Shown here: one piece after another, positions 45,623 through 55,375 of the stretch
Layout of the letters: each line of letters opens with the position of its first letter
How positions within the stretch are numbered: position 1 is the stretch's first letter
Source of the DNA: Porphyrobacter sp. AAP60
Lineage (GTDB): Bacteria; Pseudomonadota; Alphaproteobacteria; Sphingomonadales; Sphingomonadaceae
DNA: 64,000 bases
Assembly (NCBI RefSeq): GCF_001296025.1
Contig: NZ_LJHV01000012.1
Span: forward strand, 1 to 64,000
Reading direction: 5' to 3'
Position numbers and translations under genes: made by a program
Notes under the pieces: model-generated
Seen by the model: only the letters and a program-made list of their open reading frames with translations
Databases searched by the model: none
What the model was told of the DNA's origin: nothing

Positions 45623-45697
45623 GGGCGCGTAGCTCAGCGGTAGAGCACACCCTTCACACGGGTGGGGTCACAGGTTCAATCCCTGTCGCGCCCACCA
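45623..45697 (+). tRNA. tRNA-Val (CAC)
   Basis: A 75-nt tRNA with encoded CCA. The acceptor stem is GGGCGCG/CGCGCCC, the D-arm TAGCTCAGCGGTAGAGCA, the anticodon loop TTCACAC gives CAC, and the T-arm is CAGGTTCAATCCCTG. Confidence 0.97.
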
Positions 45698-45916
45698 TCT
45701 TTTCAATGACTTGGAAGAGATGGTGCCGACCTTTCTGAAAGATTTGCCGTTACAGCCGCCTCTCGTCCAACGCTGCCCGCACTTTTCATTCCATCGCGGG
45801 TCTTTTTGCAGGGCGCTCTCCCGCATAAGTCAATTGCCCATCCCCGCTTGACCGGCTTCGCGACTTCGCGGCAAGGCAGGGACTGGCCTGCCATCAAGAC
45901 CAGACGGGGAATCACA

Positions 45917-48541
45917 ATGCGCAAAGGAATGTTGAGCCGCTGGCTCGTGGGTCTGGCAGCGGTGTGGGCGGCTGCGCAGCCTTTGCATGCGCAATCATTT
46001 ATCGACAGCACGTTCGATCCCGCCATTCCTACTTTGACTGCGACGGTCGGTCACGCTCCGGGCACCCGCATTACTGCCCCTGAACAGGCCTATGCTTACC
46101 TCAAGGCGCTTGCCGAGGCGGCTCCTGATCGCACCCGTCTGGTGCAGTATGCCACAAGCTGGGAAGGCAGGCCGCTCTACTACCTTGTCCTTACGGCCCC
46201 GCAGAACATGGCGCGCATCGAAGCGATCCGGGCCGATATGGCCGCGGTTGCCGCGGGTCGTTCCAGTAATGGTTCGGCGCTGCCGGTGACATGGCTGGCT
46301 TACGGCGTCCACGGCAACGAGATTTCATCAAGCGATGCAGCCTTGATGAGCGCCTACCACCTGCTTGCCGCACAAGCCGATGACCGCGCAGCCAGGATCA
46401 TGGCCAATACAATTGTGGTGATCGATCCGATGCAGAACCCCGATGGACGCGCGCGTTTCGTGAACAACTTCCTTGCCTCGACCGGGATCACGCCTGCGGC
46501 AGACCGGCAGGCTGCGGAACATGACGAGCCCTGGCCGAGCGGGCGCGTCAATCACTACATGTTCGATCTCAACCGTGACTGGTTTACACTGTCGCAGCCC
46601 GAGACCCGCGGCAAGGTGGCCGCAATTCGGGAATGGAACCCTGTCGTTGTTGTCGACCTGCACGAAATGGGCGGGGACCAGACCTATTTCTTCAGCCCTG
46701 CAGCCCAGCCCTTCAACCCCAACCTCTCCGCTGCGCAGATGCGTGCTTATGATCTGATCGGCCGGTATAACGCGGCAGCTTTTGATGCCCGCGGAGAGCC
46801 CTACTTCACGCGCGAGGTCTATGACCTGTTTTACCCTGGCTATGGCGATACCTGGAACGCGCATCAGGGGGCAATCGGCAGCACCTATGAACAGGGATCG
46901 GCGCGCGGCCTGGTGTTTGCGCGGCGTGACGGAACCGAACTGACTTACGCAGATGGAGTGCGCAATCACTTTACCGCCAGCCTTGCCACAGCTGCGGCTG
47001 TTGCCGACAATCCGGCACGCTTCCTATCCGACTTCGCTGCCTACCGCAGCGGCAATGCCACCGGTGCGGCGGGGCGCGGAAGCTATGTGATCGATCTCGG
47101 CAAGCGGCGCTGGAATGCCGAACGGCTGGGACGACGTCTGGCGGAACAGGGCATCACCGTCCTGCGCCGCGAAGGTGCGGCGAGCGTATGCGGGAAGTCC
47201 TATCCCGCAGGCTATCTTGCCGTGCCGCAAGCCCAGCCCGCAGCGCGGCTGGTACGCAGCCTGCTTGACCGCGATACGCCGCTGCCGCCCGATTTCCTGG
47301 CTGAACAGGAACGCCGCCGGTCGCAGGACCTGCCGCATGAATTGTATGATGTGACGGCGTGGTCGGTTGGTCCGATGGCAGGCGTGGAGGTGGCTTTGTG
47401 CAGCACTGCCGCGCCGGGCCAGCCTCTCAACACCGATGCACCGATTGGGGCCAGGCAGGATGGCAGCGGTGAATTTGCTGTCGCTGTGCCGTGGACCGAT
47501 AGCGGGCAAGCGCGGCTGGTCGCGCTCGCCTTGCGCGAAGGGATAGAAGGGCGGACAACCGACAAGGCATTTTCTACCCAAGGAACGGATTTTCCGCGCG
47601 GCACGGTGGTGTTTCCTGCCGGTGCCAACAGTGCGGAGAATATGGCACGGCTCGCCGCCATCGCGGCCGAAGTGGGCGCTCACACAGTTGCGCTGGAAAG
47701 TGGCTGGGTCGATAGCGGACCGAACCTTGGAAGCGAGCATTTCGTGCGGCTTACCCTGCCCCGCATCGCGGTTGCCTGGGACGACGGTACCTCGCCGCTG
47801 AGTGCAGGCGCAATGCGCTATGTGCTCGAACAAAGGCTGGGCCTTCCGGTCGTGCCGATCCGTACCAGTCGCCTCGCCCGCGCCGACCTGTCGGATTATG
47901 ACGTCGTGCTCATGCCCGAAGGCGATCCGGCCAATGTGCTGGGTGATGCCGGCTTGCGTGCGATACGCGATTTCGTGCGCAAGGGCGGTGTGCTTGTGGC
48001 CATTGGCGAGAGCATGGGGGCCTTCAGCAATGGTGAAAACCCTCTCTTGGCAGTGAAGCGCGAGGCCGCGCTGGGGCGTGAACCGGCAAATAGTGAGAAC
48101 GACACGGCGAGCCTTGCCGAAGCGATCGAAATCGCCAGTGATGCCGAATATCGCGAGGCGACCAAAGATCAGCAAGCGCTGCCGGATACACTTCCCGGCG
48201 CTCTGCTAAACGTGGTGTCAGAGCCGAACCACTTTCTTTCCGCCGGATATGATAACGGGGCGGTGGTGCTGGCAACCGGCACGCAGATCTTCACTCCGCT
48301 GGACCGCGCCAATGGCGTCAATGTGTTCCGCTTCGCCGCCTCGGGCAATCTGATCCAGAGCGGCTATGTGTGGGAGGAAAACCGGCGGCAACTCGCTTAC
48401 AAGCCCTATCTGATGGCCCAGCCGCAAGGCCGCGGGCTGGTGATCGGCTTCGCGCATGATCCATCGACCCGCGCCTATCTCGAAGGGCTCGATCTGATGA
48501 TCGCCAACGCGGTGCTGGTGGCGCCATCCCGGGTGCGGTGA
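45917..48541 (+). CDS. exported M14 family metallopeptidase
   Basis: An 874-residue secreted peptidase with a signal peptide cleaved near LHAQS. The M14 zinc-binding pair is in VHGNEISS, substrate-binding residues in MFDLNRDWF, and a third ligand His in DLHEMGGDQ. A distal C-terminal region resembles a class I glutamine amidotransferase-like fold (DVVLMPEGDP, GVLVAIGESMGA). Such proteins are common in sphingomonads and Bacteroidetes. Substrate is unknown. SD GGGGAA lies upstream of ATG 45917. Confidence 0.88.
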   Translation: MRKGMLSRWLVGLAAVWAAAQPLHAQSFIDSTFDPAIPTLTATVGHAPGTRITAPEQAYAYLKALAEAAPDRTRLVQYATSWEGRPLYYLVLTAPQNMARIEAIRADMAAVAAGRSSNGSALPVTWLAYGVHGNEISSSDAALMSAYHLLAAQADDRAARIMANTIVVIDPMQNPDGRARFVNNFLASTGITPAADRQAAEHDEPWPSGRVNHYMFDLNRDWFTLSQPETRGKVAAIREWNPVVVVDLHEMGGDQTYFFSPAAQPFNPNLSAAQMRAYDLIGRYNAAAFDARGEPYFTREVYDLFYPGYGDTWNAHQGAIGSTYEQGSARGLVFARRDGTELTYADGVRNHFTASLATAAAVADNPARFLSDFAAYRSGNATGAAGRGSYVIDLGKRRWNAERLGRRLAEQGITVLRREGAASVCGKSYPAGYLAVPQAQPAARLVRSLLDRDTPLPPDFLAEQERRRSQDLPHELYDVTAWSVGPMAGVEVALCSTAAPGQPLNTDAPIGARQDGSGEFAVAVPWTDSGQARLVALALREGIEGRTTDKAFSTQGTDFPRGTVVFPAGANSAENMARLAAIAAEVGAHTVALESGWVDSGPNLGSEHFVRLTLPRIAVAWDDGTSPLSAGAMRYVLEQRLGLPVVPIRTSRLARADLSDYDVVLMPEGDPANVLGDAGLRAIRDFVRKGGVLVAIGESMGAFSNGENPLLAVKREAALGREPANSENDTASLAEAIEIASDAEYREATKDQQALPDTLPGALLNVVSEPNHFLSAGYDNGAVVLATGTQIFTPLDRANGVNVFRFAASGNLIQSGYVWEENRRQLAYKPYLMAQPQGRGLVIGFAHDPSTRAYLEGLDLMIANAVLVAPSRVR

Positions 48542-48584
48542 CGGGCTCTAGGCGTCAGGCGGCGATTGTGCCATTCTGAAAGGC

Positions 48585-49319
48585 ATGGCGCTGTTCGAAG
48601 CCCTTGTCATAGCCCATGTCGCCACCGGCGCTCTCGGCCTGATCGCGTTCTGGGGGCCCATCGTGACCCGCAAGGGCGCGGCCAATCACCGCAAGTGGGG
48701 CAAGGCGGCAGCATACGGCTTCATTGGCGCGGGCGGCCTGGCGATCGTGATGGCACTGCTTTCTCTTTACGGGCCAGAGCAGCGGCACCCCGAGATTACT
48801 GATCGTGCGCTGTTTGATGGGCTGTTCGGTTGGATGATGCTTTATCTTGGCATCCTTACCATCGGCTTTGTCGACTATGGTCTTGCCGTGGTGCGCCATG
48901 CGCGTGAGCGCCGGGCAATGCGTTCGGTGCGTTATCAGGCGGTAATCGCGGCGGTGATGATCTCGGGAGCATGGTGCGGCTACTACGGCTTCGAAGTCGG
49001 CCATCCACTGATGGTGCTGGTTGCCTTCATCGGGATCGTGGCAATGGCAATCCAGCAGGCCTATATCTGGCGCCAGTCCGATCCGCCGCGCGGTACCCAT
49101 ATCGGCGAGCATTTCCGCGCTTTGATCGGGATGGGGATTTCGGCCTACACGGCATTCATGTCGGTCGGCCTGATCCGGCTAGTTCCCGAACACGTTTTCA
49201 ATCCTGCAATCTGGGCCGGGCCGAGCGTGGTGGGGGTCGGCCTTATCATTTATTTTACGCTGAAGCGGAAACGGACGGCGTCCCGAACTCCGTCAGGGGT
49301 GCGCCCACATCCGCAATAG
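48585..49319 (+). CDS. DUF2306-like multi-pass membrane protein
   Basis: A 244-residue integral membrane protein with about seven hydrophobic segments and conserved-looking His residues in LVIAHVATGALG, ANHRKWGK and GEHFRALIG. It most resembles DUF2306-type proteins; the function is unknown. Its 3' end overlaps the convergent PKHD oxygenase by 27 bases. Confidence 0.65.
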   Translation: MALFEALVIAHVATGALGLIAFWGPIVTRKGAANHRKWGKAAAYGFIGAGGLAIVMALLSLYGPEQRHPEITDRALFDGLFGWMMLYLGILTIGFVDYGLAVVRHARERRAMRSVRYQAVIAAVMISGAWCGYYGFEVGHPLMVLVAFIGIVAMAIQQAYIWRQSDPPRGTHIGEHFRALIGMGISAYTAFMSVGLIRLVPEHVFNPAIWAGPSVVGVGLIIYFTLKRKRTASRTPSGVRPHPQ

Positions 49320-49970
49320 GTTGGCGATGCTTTTGTCGAGCGTCAGCAACTCGGCCGACTGAGCGGGTATCTTCTGGCGCAGTGCAACCCGCATGTTTTC
49401 CAGATCGAAAAGCAGTTCCCGCTGTGCGCCATCGGCGATCATGCTCTCGATCCAGCCGACACACACAATCCGTTCCCCGCGGGTGACCGGCTTTACTTCG
49501 TGGATGCTTCCTGAAGGATACAGGACGAGATAGCCCGCCTCACCCTTGATTTCCTGTGCCATGCCGGCTGCATGGATCACAAGTTCGCCGCCGTCGTATT
49601 CGCCGGGCGGATTGAGGAACAGGGTGAAGGAAAGGTCGGTGCGCAATCGCTGGCCGCCTTTGCCCATCAGCGCATTATCGACATGCGCGCCATACTTTCC
49701 GTCTACGCCGGTCTTGCTGACGATCAGCGGAGAAAAACGCCGCGGCTGGGCTGCCGCTTTCACCACAGCGTGATCGGCAACAATCGGCAGCAGCTCTTCC
49801 TGCAGGCGGCGTCCGGCAGGCGAATTCATGCTGCCTTGCAGATTGCGTTTCACCGCCCGCGCGACCGAACCGGCAGTTTCGCGCCCGTCCCGCCATTCCA
49901 GCATATCGATGCGTGTGCGCAACGCGGACAGGTGTTCGGCATCGTCGAGGGCATTAATGACAAGGATCAT
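49293..49970 (-). CDS. PKHD-type Fe(II)/2-oxoglutarate oxygenase (PiuC/YbiX)
   Basis: A 225-residue oxygenase of the family associated with iron uptake receptors. The iron ligands are His and Asp in YGAHVDNALM and His in SGSIHEVKPV; the Arg of TRGERIVCVGW binds 2-oxoglutarate. The N-terminus MILVINALDDAEHL is typical of PiuC. A TonB receptor gene lies about 1 kb away. Its substrate is unknown. Confidence 0.9.
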   Translation of the reverse strand: MILVINALDDAEHLSALRTRIDMLEWRDGRETAGSVARAVKRNLQGSMNSPAGRRLQEELLPIVADHAVVKAAAQPRRFSPLIVSKTGVDGKYGAHVDNALMGKGGQRLRTDLSFTLFLNPPGEYDGGELVIHAAGMAQEIKGEAGYLVLYPSGSIHEVKPVTRGERIVCVGWIESMIADGAQRELLFDLENMRVALRQKIPAQSAELLTLDKSIANLLRMWAHP

Positions 49971-50117
49971 AGACCAAGGTCTAGCGCCGCGCGCGGTCTG
50001 AGGGAAGGCGGTGCGTACAGAGGCCAGCGGAGGCAGCCGCCTGGCTCCAAAACAACGATTTGTAGCCTGCGTTCAACGGGAGACCCGCTGCTTGTCGACT
50101 TGCAGATTTGCAGCCTG

Positions 50118-50777
50118 TCAGCGCTTAAGGATTCCCTTGGCGAGCAGATCGTTGACACCAGCCGCCACATCGTCCGGCGCCATTTCGGCGCCGCCCCAAA
50201 CGATGTATCTCAGACCGACGAATACGTTCATTCCCATCACCGCCCATGCCTCCAGCTCGCCAAGCCCGTCGCGGAACTCGCCCGCAGCCCCGCCGGCCCG
50301 CAACCGCTCGGCAATGCGCTTGGCGATGGTTTCATAGTGCTGACGGTAGCTTGCCGGATCGACGAATTCAGCTTCATCGATGATGCGATAAATCTCTTTG
50401 TGTTCGGACGCGAACCGCAGGAAGGCCGCCAGTGCGGCACGCTCGATTTCGAGCGCGCCCATGCCATCGGACAGGGCTGACCGTGCACTAGTGCGCACTT
50501 TCTCGCTCATGTCGCCCACCAGCGCCCGGAAAAGCGCATCCTTGCTGTCGAAATAGGTGTAAAAACTGCCCAGCGCCACGCCAGCGCGCCGGGTGATCGA
50601 ACTGACCGAGGCTTCGTGGAAACCCTTCTCGCCAAACTCCTCTGCGGCTGCATCGAGCAGCTTGCGCAGCGTGCGCCGCCCACGCTCTGTGCGCGGAGTT
50701 TTGGCGTCGGAAGCCATTGATACACCGGACATAGCGGCATCTACGACCTTGGTCGTGCTCCCGTGACTGTTGCGCAT
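50118..50777 (-). CDS. TetR family transcriptional regulator
   Basis: A 219-residue regulator with an N-terminal DNA-binding domain (about residues 30-85, with the TetR helix-turn-helix SITRRAGVALGSFYTYF) and a helical ligand-binding domain. ATG at 50777 is preceded by GGGAG about 8 bases upstream. It is divergent from the TonB receptor gene, and an inverted repeat in the shared promoter region may be its operator. The ligand is unknown. Confidence 0.9.
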   Translation of the reverse strand: MRNSHGSTTKVVDAAMSGVSMASDAKTPRTERGRRTLRKLLDAAAEEFGEKGFHEASVSSITRRAGVALGSFYTYFDSKDALFRALVGDMSEKVRTSARSALSDGMGALEIERAALAAFLRFASEHKEIYRIIDEAEFVDPASYRQHYETIAKRIAERLRAGGAAGEFRDGLGELEAWAVMGMNVFVGLRYIVWGGAEMAPDDVAAGVNDLLAKGILKR

Positions 50778-50834
50778 CGGCTACTCCCTCGCCCCATTCG
50801 CTACGCTGGCATGCCGAAGGGCACAAGTCCAAAC

Positions 50835-50857
50835 TTGAAAGATGGTTCAACTTTCAA
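50835..50857. promoter_or_regulatory. candidate TetR operator
   Basis: TTGAAAG (50835-50841) and CTTTCAA (50851-50857) form a perfect inverted repeat with a 9-base spacer that also contains matching TG and CA positions. It lies between the divergent TetR and TonB receptor genes, 40 bases before the receptor start. Confidence 0.65.
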
Positions 50858-50896
50858 TATCACCCGAAGCACAGAGGGCCAGGAGAGGAAAACCCC

Positions 50897-53221
50897 ATGA
50901 CCAAGACATTTTGCAGCCGCGCGCTGTTGCTTGCCGGTTGCGCCGGAATCGCCACATTTGCCGCACCCGCCTATGCGCAGGACATGACCGAAGACGCGAG
51001 CGTGAGCGAAGCGTCCGAGGATGAAGGTGGCATCATCGTCACCGCCCGCCGCCGCGAAGAACGCCTTATCGATGTGCCGCTTTCGGTAACTGCGCTGACG
51101 GGCGAAACGCTGGCGAAACAGGGTATTCAGGATCTCACCCAGATCGGCCAGCAGGTGCCCAACATCACGCTGGAAGTCAGCCGCGGCACCAACACCACGC
51201 TCACCGCATTCATCCGTGGCGTGGGCCAGCAGGATCCGGTCGCCGGCTTCGAGGCGGGCGTCGGCCTTTACATCGACGATGTTTATCTCAACCGGCCGCA
51301 GGCCGCCGTGCTTGATGTCTATGATGTCGAACGCATCGAAGTGCTGCGCGGGCCGCAGGGCACTCTGTATGGCCGCAACACCATCGGCGGGGCGATCAAG
51401 TATGTGACCGCCAGATTGCCCGAAGATACCAGCCTGATGGTGCGCGGCACCTATGGCTCATATGATCAGGCTGACCTTATCGTCAGTGCTTCCACCCCGA
51501 TTTCCGACAGCCTGCGGATTGGCGCCAGCGGCGCACGCCTTTCGCGTGGCGGGTTTGGTGACAACCTCACCCTCGGCACCGAAAACTATAACAAGGACGT
51601 TTGGGCAGCGCGCGGCACCATCGAATTCGACAGCGGGCCGCTGTTCGTCCGCCTGTCTGGCGATTACGTGAAGGATAACAGCGAAGCCCGTCAGGGCCAT
51701 CGCCTGATTCCCAGCCTCGTCACCGCCCAACCCGTGCTCGACAGCGTGTTCGATACCCGTGCGGGCCTCAACATCGTCGATCAGGAGGTCGAAGCCTATG
51801 GCGGCGCGCTCAACATCGCGCTGCAAGTCAGCGATACGATTACGCTGAAGTCAATCACCGGCTACCGCGAAGATGCTTCGACCACCCCGATCGATTTCGA
51901 CAGCCTTGCTGCGGTCGATCTGGATGTTCCCGCGATCTACGAAAACCAGCAGTTCAGCCAGGAACTGCAGCTTCTCTATGAAGGCGACAGGCTTTCGGGG
52001 GTGCTGGGCTTCTACTATCTTGATGCCAACGCCTTCACCGCCTTCGACGTGGCGCTGTTCACCACGCTCAACGGCCTGACCGCGCAGACACTGGGCGATG
52101 TCGATACCAAGACCTGGTCGGTCTTCGGCGATTTCACCTATGATCTCACCGACACCGTCAGCGTTTCGGTGGGTGGGCGTTACACCAATGACGAGCGCAC
52201 CAGCCAGGTGCTGCGCACGACCTTCCTCGGCGGGTTCTCCAACCTGTTCGGCGGAGCGGGCGCGCCGATCGCGGTAACCAGCAATTTCAACGGCAGCGCG
52301 ACGTTCAAGGATTTCAACCCGCGCGCCTCGATCAGCTGGCAGCCCAACCGCGATCACAACCTCTATTTCACCTATTCGCAGGGCTTCAAGGGCGGCGGGT
52401 TCGATCCGCGCGGCCAGACCACCGCGTGCCGCAACGCCACCGGCGGGGCCTGCACGGCAGACGAAGTGTTCGATTTCATGAGCTTCGAACCGGAAACGGT
52501 CGACAGCTTCGAACTGGGCTGGAAGGCATCGCTGCTCGACAACCGTCTGAACATCAGCCTTGCCGCATTCCTCGGCCAGTATGACAATGTCCAGATCCCC
52601 GGTTCGGTCGGGTTTGACAGCAATGGCGATGGCACCAATGACAGCTTCATCGGGATCACGTCCAACGCCGCGTCGGCCGATGTCAACGGGATCGAGTTTG
52701 AAGGCAATGCGCTGGTCGGCAGGGATTTCGCCGGCGACGGCAGCCGCTTCAGCGTCAACTGGTCTCTGGGTGTGCTTGATGCCAAGTTCAACACCTTCAT
52801 CGACAATTTCGGCCGCGACGTGGCTAATGAGCGGGCATTCCAGAACACGCCCGATATCACCGCGCACATGGGCTTCAACCTCGGCGTGCCGGTGGCCAGC
52901 GGGATGATGGACTTCATCGGCCTTGCATCGCTGCGTTCCGACGCAAGCCAGTTTGAAGTGCCCAACCCGTTCCTCGATCAGGATGGCTTCGTGCTGGTCG
53001 ATGCCAGCGCGGTCTACACGGTCGATAGCGGGCTGTTTTCGATCGGCGTCCACGGCAAGAACCTGTTCAACAAGGAATACATTGTTGCAGGCTACAACTT
53101 CGTCGCGGGCGGCAACCCTCCGGGCACGCCCTTCATCCCGACTCTGGGCCGCGAAGGCACACTGACCGGCTTCTACGGCGATCCGCGCCGGATCTACGTG
53201 ACCGCGCAGGTCAATTTCTAA
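50897..53221 (+). CDS. TonB-dependent outer membrane receptor
   Basis: A 774-residue receptor. The signal peptide ends at AYAQ; a probable TonB box GGIIVTARRRE precedes the plug domain (with RGVGQQDPVAG, GRNTIGGAI), followed by a 22-strand barrel ending in the Phe of QVNF. The type is common in sphingomonads and takes up diverse compounds, including plant- or steroid-derived substrates and siderophores; the ligand here is not evident. Probably controlled by the divergent TetR. Confidence 0.92.
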   Translation: MTKTFCSRALLLAGCAGIATFAAPAYAQDMTEDASVSEASEDEGGIIVTARRREERLIDVPLSVTALTGETLAKQGIQDLTQIGQQVPNITLEVSRGTNTTLTAFIRGVGQQDPVAGFEAGVGLYIDDVYLNRPQAAVLDVYDVERIEVLRGPQGTLYGRNTIGGAIKYVTARLPEDTSLMVRGTYGSYDQADLIVSASTPISDSLRIGASGARLSRGGFGDNLTLGTENYNKDVWAARGTIEFDSGPLFVRLSGDYVKDNSEARQGHRLIPSLVTAQPVLDSVFDTRAGLNIVDQEVEAYGGALNIALQVSDTITLKSITGYREDASTTPIDFDSLAAVDLDVPAIYENQQFSQELQLLYEGDRLSGVLGFYYLDANAFTAFDVALFTTLNGLTAQTLGDVDTKTWSVFGDFTYDLTDTVSVSVGGRYTNDERTSQVLRTTFLGGFSNLFGGAGAPIAVTSNFNGSATFKDFNPRASISWQPNRDHNLYFTYSQGFKGGGFDPRGQTTACRNATGGACTADEVFDFMSFEPETVDSFELGWKASLLDNRLNISLAAFLGQYDNVQIPGSVGFDSNGDGTNDSFIGITSNAASADVNGIEFEGNALVGRDFAGDGSRFSVNWSLGVLDAKFNTFIDNFGRDVANERAFQNTPDITAHMGFNLGVPVASGMMDFIGLASLRSDASQFEVPNPFLDQDGFVLVDASAVYTVDSGLFSIGVHGKNLFNKEYIVAGYNFVAGGNPPGTPFIPTLGREGTLTGFYGDPRRIYVTAQVNF

Positions 53222-53318
53222 AGCACTCTCCCCGGATCGGGCGGCGGCCTCTCGAATGTCGCCGCCGCCCCTTCCTCCCTCTTCCCTTGGGAAGCCCAAG
53301 CGGGCATAGCGCCACGCC

Positions 53319-54602
53319 ATGCACGATATCCGCTCGATCCGCGAAAACCCCGAAAACTTCGATGCCGCACTGGCCCGCCGCTTGCTCGATCCGCTGGCCA
53401 AGGCGCTGATTGCGCTCGACGAAGAACGCCGCGCCGTCACCACGCAGGTGCAGGTGGCACAGAGCCGCCGCAACGAGGCGTCAAAGCTGATCGGCGCAGC
53501 GATGGCCAAGGGCGAGCGCGATACCGCCGAGGCGATCAAGGCCGAGGTTGCGGCGCTCAAAAACGAAATGCCCGCGCTTGAAGCCCGCGCCGATGAACTG
53601 GCGGCGAAGTTGAAAGGCATGCTCGAAATCATCCCCAACCTCCCCGCCGACGATGTGCCGCAGGGCGCGGGCGAGGAGGAGAATGTCGAGGTTTCGCGAT
53701 GGGGAACGCCGCGGGAGTTCGACTTCACTGCGAAAGAACATGCGGATCTGGCCCCGGCGCTGGGCATGGATTTCGAAACCGGCGCGCGGCTTTCGGGTGC
53801 GCGCTTCACTTTCCTGCGCGGCGACATGGCGCGGCTGCATCGTGCGCTGGGGCAGTTCATGCTCGACGTTCAGACCCGCGAGCATGGCTACGAGGAATGC
53901 AATCCGCCGGTTCTGGTTGGCGATGACGCCATGTATGGCACGGATAAGTTGCCCAAGTTTGCCGAGGATAGCTTTAGCACCACCAATGGCCGCTGGCTCA
54001 TCCCCACCAGCGAAGTCAGTCTCACCGCCAGCGTGATGGGCGAATTGCTCGACGAGAGCGCGCTGCCGATGCGCCTCACCGCGCTGACCCTGTGCTTCCG
54101 CTCCGAAGCGGGCGCTGCGGGGCGCGATACGCGGGGGTTCATCCGGCAGCACCAGTTCGAGAAATGCGAACTCGTCAGCATCGTGCTGCCCGAAGACTCC
54201 GAGGCTGAGCACCAGCGCATGGTCCGCGCCGCAGAGACGATCCTCGAACGGCTGAACCTGCCATATCGCAAGCTGCTGCTGTGCACCGGCGACATGGGTT
54301 TTGGTGCACGGAAAACCTATGATCTTGAGGTGTGGCTGCCGGGCCAAGGCGCTTTCCGCGAAATCAGTTCCTGTTCGAACACCGGAGACTTCCAGGCGCG
54401 CCGCATGAACACCCGCTACCGTGTCGCAGGCGAGCAGAAAAAGACCGAATTCGTCCACACCCTCAACGGATCCGGCCTCGCGGTCGGACGCACGCTGGTG
54501 GCGGTGATCGAGAATTACCAGAACGCCGATGGCACCGTGACCGTGCCCGACGCATTGCTGCCTTACATGGGCGGTCTCACGAAACTGGAGCCAGCCACAT
54601 AA
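53319..54602 (+). CDS. serS: seryl-tRNA synthetase
   Basis: A 427-residue class II synthetase. The N-terminal coiled-coil arm spans about residues 25-115. Motif 2 is [22 protein letters not shown] and motif 3 [15 protein letters not shown] is followed by [12 protein letters not shown]. Its TAA stop shares one base with the surE ATG (TAATG), so translation is coupled. Confidence 0.96.
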   Translation: MHDIRSIRENPENFDAALARRLLDPLAKALIALDEERRAVTTQVQVAQSRRNEASKLIGAAMAKGERDTAEAIKAEVAALKNEMPALEARADELAAKLKGMLEIIPNLPADDVPQGAGEEENVEVSRWGTPREFDFTAKEHADLAPALGMDFETGARLSGARFTFLRGDMARLHRALGQFMLDVQTREHGYEECNPPVLVGDDAMYGTDKLPKFAEDSFSTTNGRWLIPTSEVSLTASVMGELLDESALPMRLTALTLCFRSEAGAAGRDTRGFIRQHQFEKCELVSIVLPEDSEAEHQRMVRAAETILERLNLPYRKLLLCTGDMGFGARKTYDLEVWLPGQGAFREISSCSNTGDFQARRMNTRYRVAGEQKKTEFVHTLNGSGLAVGRTLVAVIENYQNADGTVTVPDALLPYMGGLTKLEPAT

Positions 54603-55366
54603 TGCGCATCCTCCTGACCAATGACGACGGCATCCACGCCCCCGGCCTCAAGGTGCTGGAAGAAATCGCGCGCCAGTTTTCCGACGATATCTGGATCTGC
54701 GCGCCTTCCGAAGAACAGTCAGGCGCGGGCCATTCGCTCACGCTGACGCGCCCCGTGCGGCTCAACAAACTGGACGAGCGGCGCTTTTCGGTCACCGGAA
54801 CACCGACCGACTCTGTAATGATGGCGCTGCGCACAGTGATGCCCGACGCTCCCGACATCATCCTGTCCGGCGTCAATCGCGGGGCCAACCTTGGCGATGA
54901 CATCACCTATTCGGGCACTGTTTCCGCCGCGATCGAAGGCGCGCTGGCGGGTATCCGTTCGATCGCCTTCAGCCAAGTCTACGCCCGCGAGGGGATGGGC
55001 GATGATGTACCCTTCGGCGCAGCGCGGGAATGGGGCCCGAAGGTGCTCGAAAAGCTGATCTACCCGCCGATGGCAGAGCGCACGCTGATCAACATCAACT
55101 TTCCCGCTCTGCCCCCCGAACAGGTCAAAGGCATCCGTGTCGTGCGGCAGGGATTCCACGATTATTCGCGCGGCAGCATTGTCGAAGGACGCGACCCGCG
55201 CGGCTATCGTTATTTCTGGTTCGGGCTCGATCCGATCGAACATACGCTCGACCACGGCACCGATCTGGAAGCAATTGACGATGGCTATGTCGCGGTGACC
55301 CCGTTGCAGCTCGATCTCACCCACTATTCAACCATCGGCATCCTTGCCGACCGGTTCAGCGACTGA
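54602..55366 (+). CDS. surE: 5'-nucleotidase SurE
   Basis: A 254-residue metal-dependent nucleotide phosphatase linked to stationary-phase survival. The metal site is the N-terminal ILLTNDDGIHAPG and the later Ser and Asn (PSEEQSG, SGVNRGAN). The serS-surE order is common in alphaproteobacteria; a pcm gene, frequent beside surE, is replaced here by a K+ channel gene. Confidence 0.95.
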   Translation: MRILLTNDDGIHAPGLKVLEEIARQFSDDIWICAPSEEQSGAGHSLTLTRPVRLNKLDERRFSVTGTPTDSVMMALRTVMPDAPDIILSGVNRGANLGDDITYSGTVSAAIEGALAGIRSIAFSQVYAREGMGDDVPFGAAREWGPKVLEKLIYPPMAERTLININFPALPPEQVKGIRVVRQGFHDYSRGSIVEGRDPRGYRYFWFGLDPIEHTLDHGTDLEAIDDGYVAVTPLQLDLTHYSTIGILADRFSD

Positions 55367-55375
55367 GGCGGACGG

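Noticed and set aside
45623-45697. tRNA-Val as the attachment site of an integrated element
   Set aside because: No integrase, no repeated tRNA 3' end and ordinary neighbours. The same holds for tRNA-Leu at 32188.
45777-45810. Terminator after tRNA-Val
   Set aside because: Only a five-base stem (CCCGC/GCGGG) with a long loop before a T-run; too weak to list.
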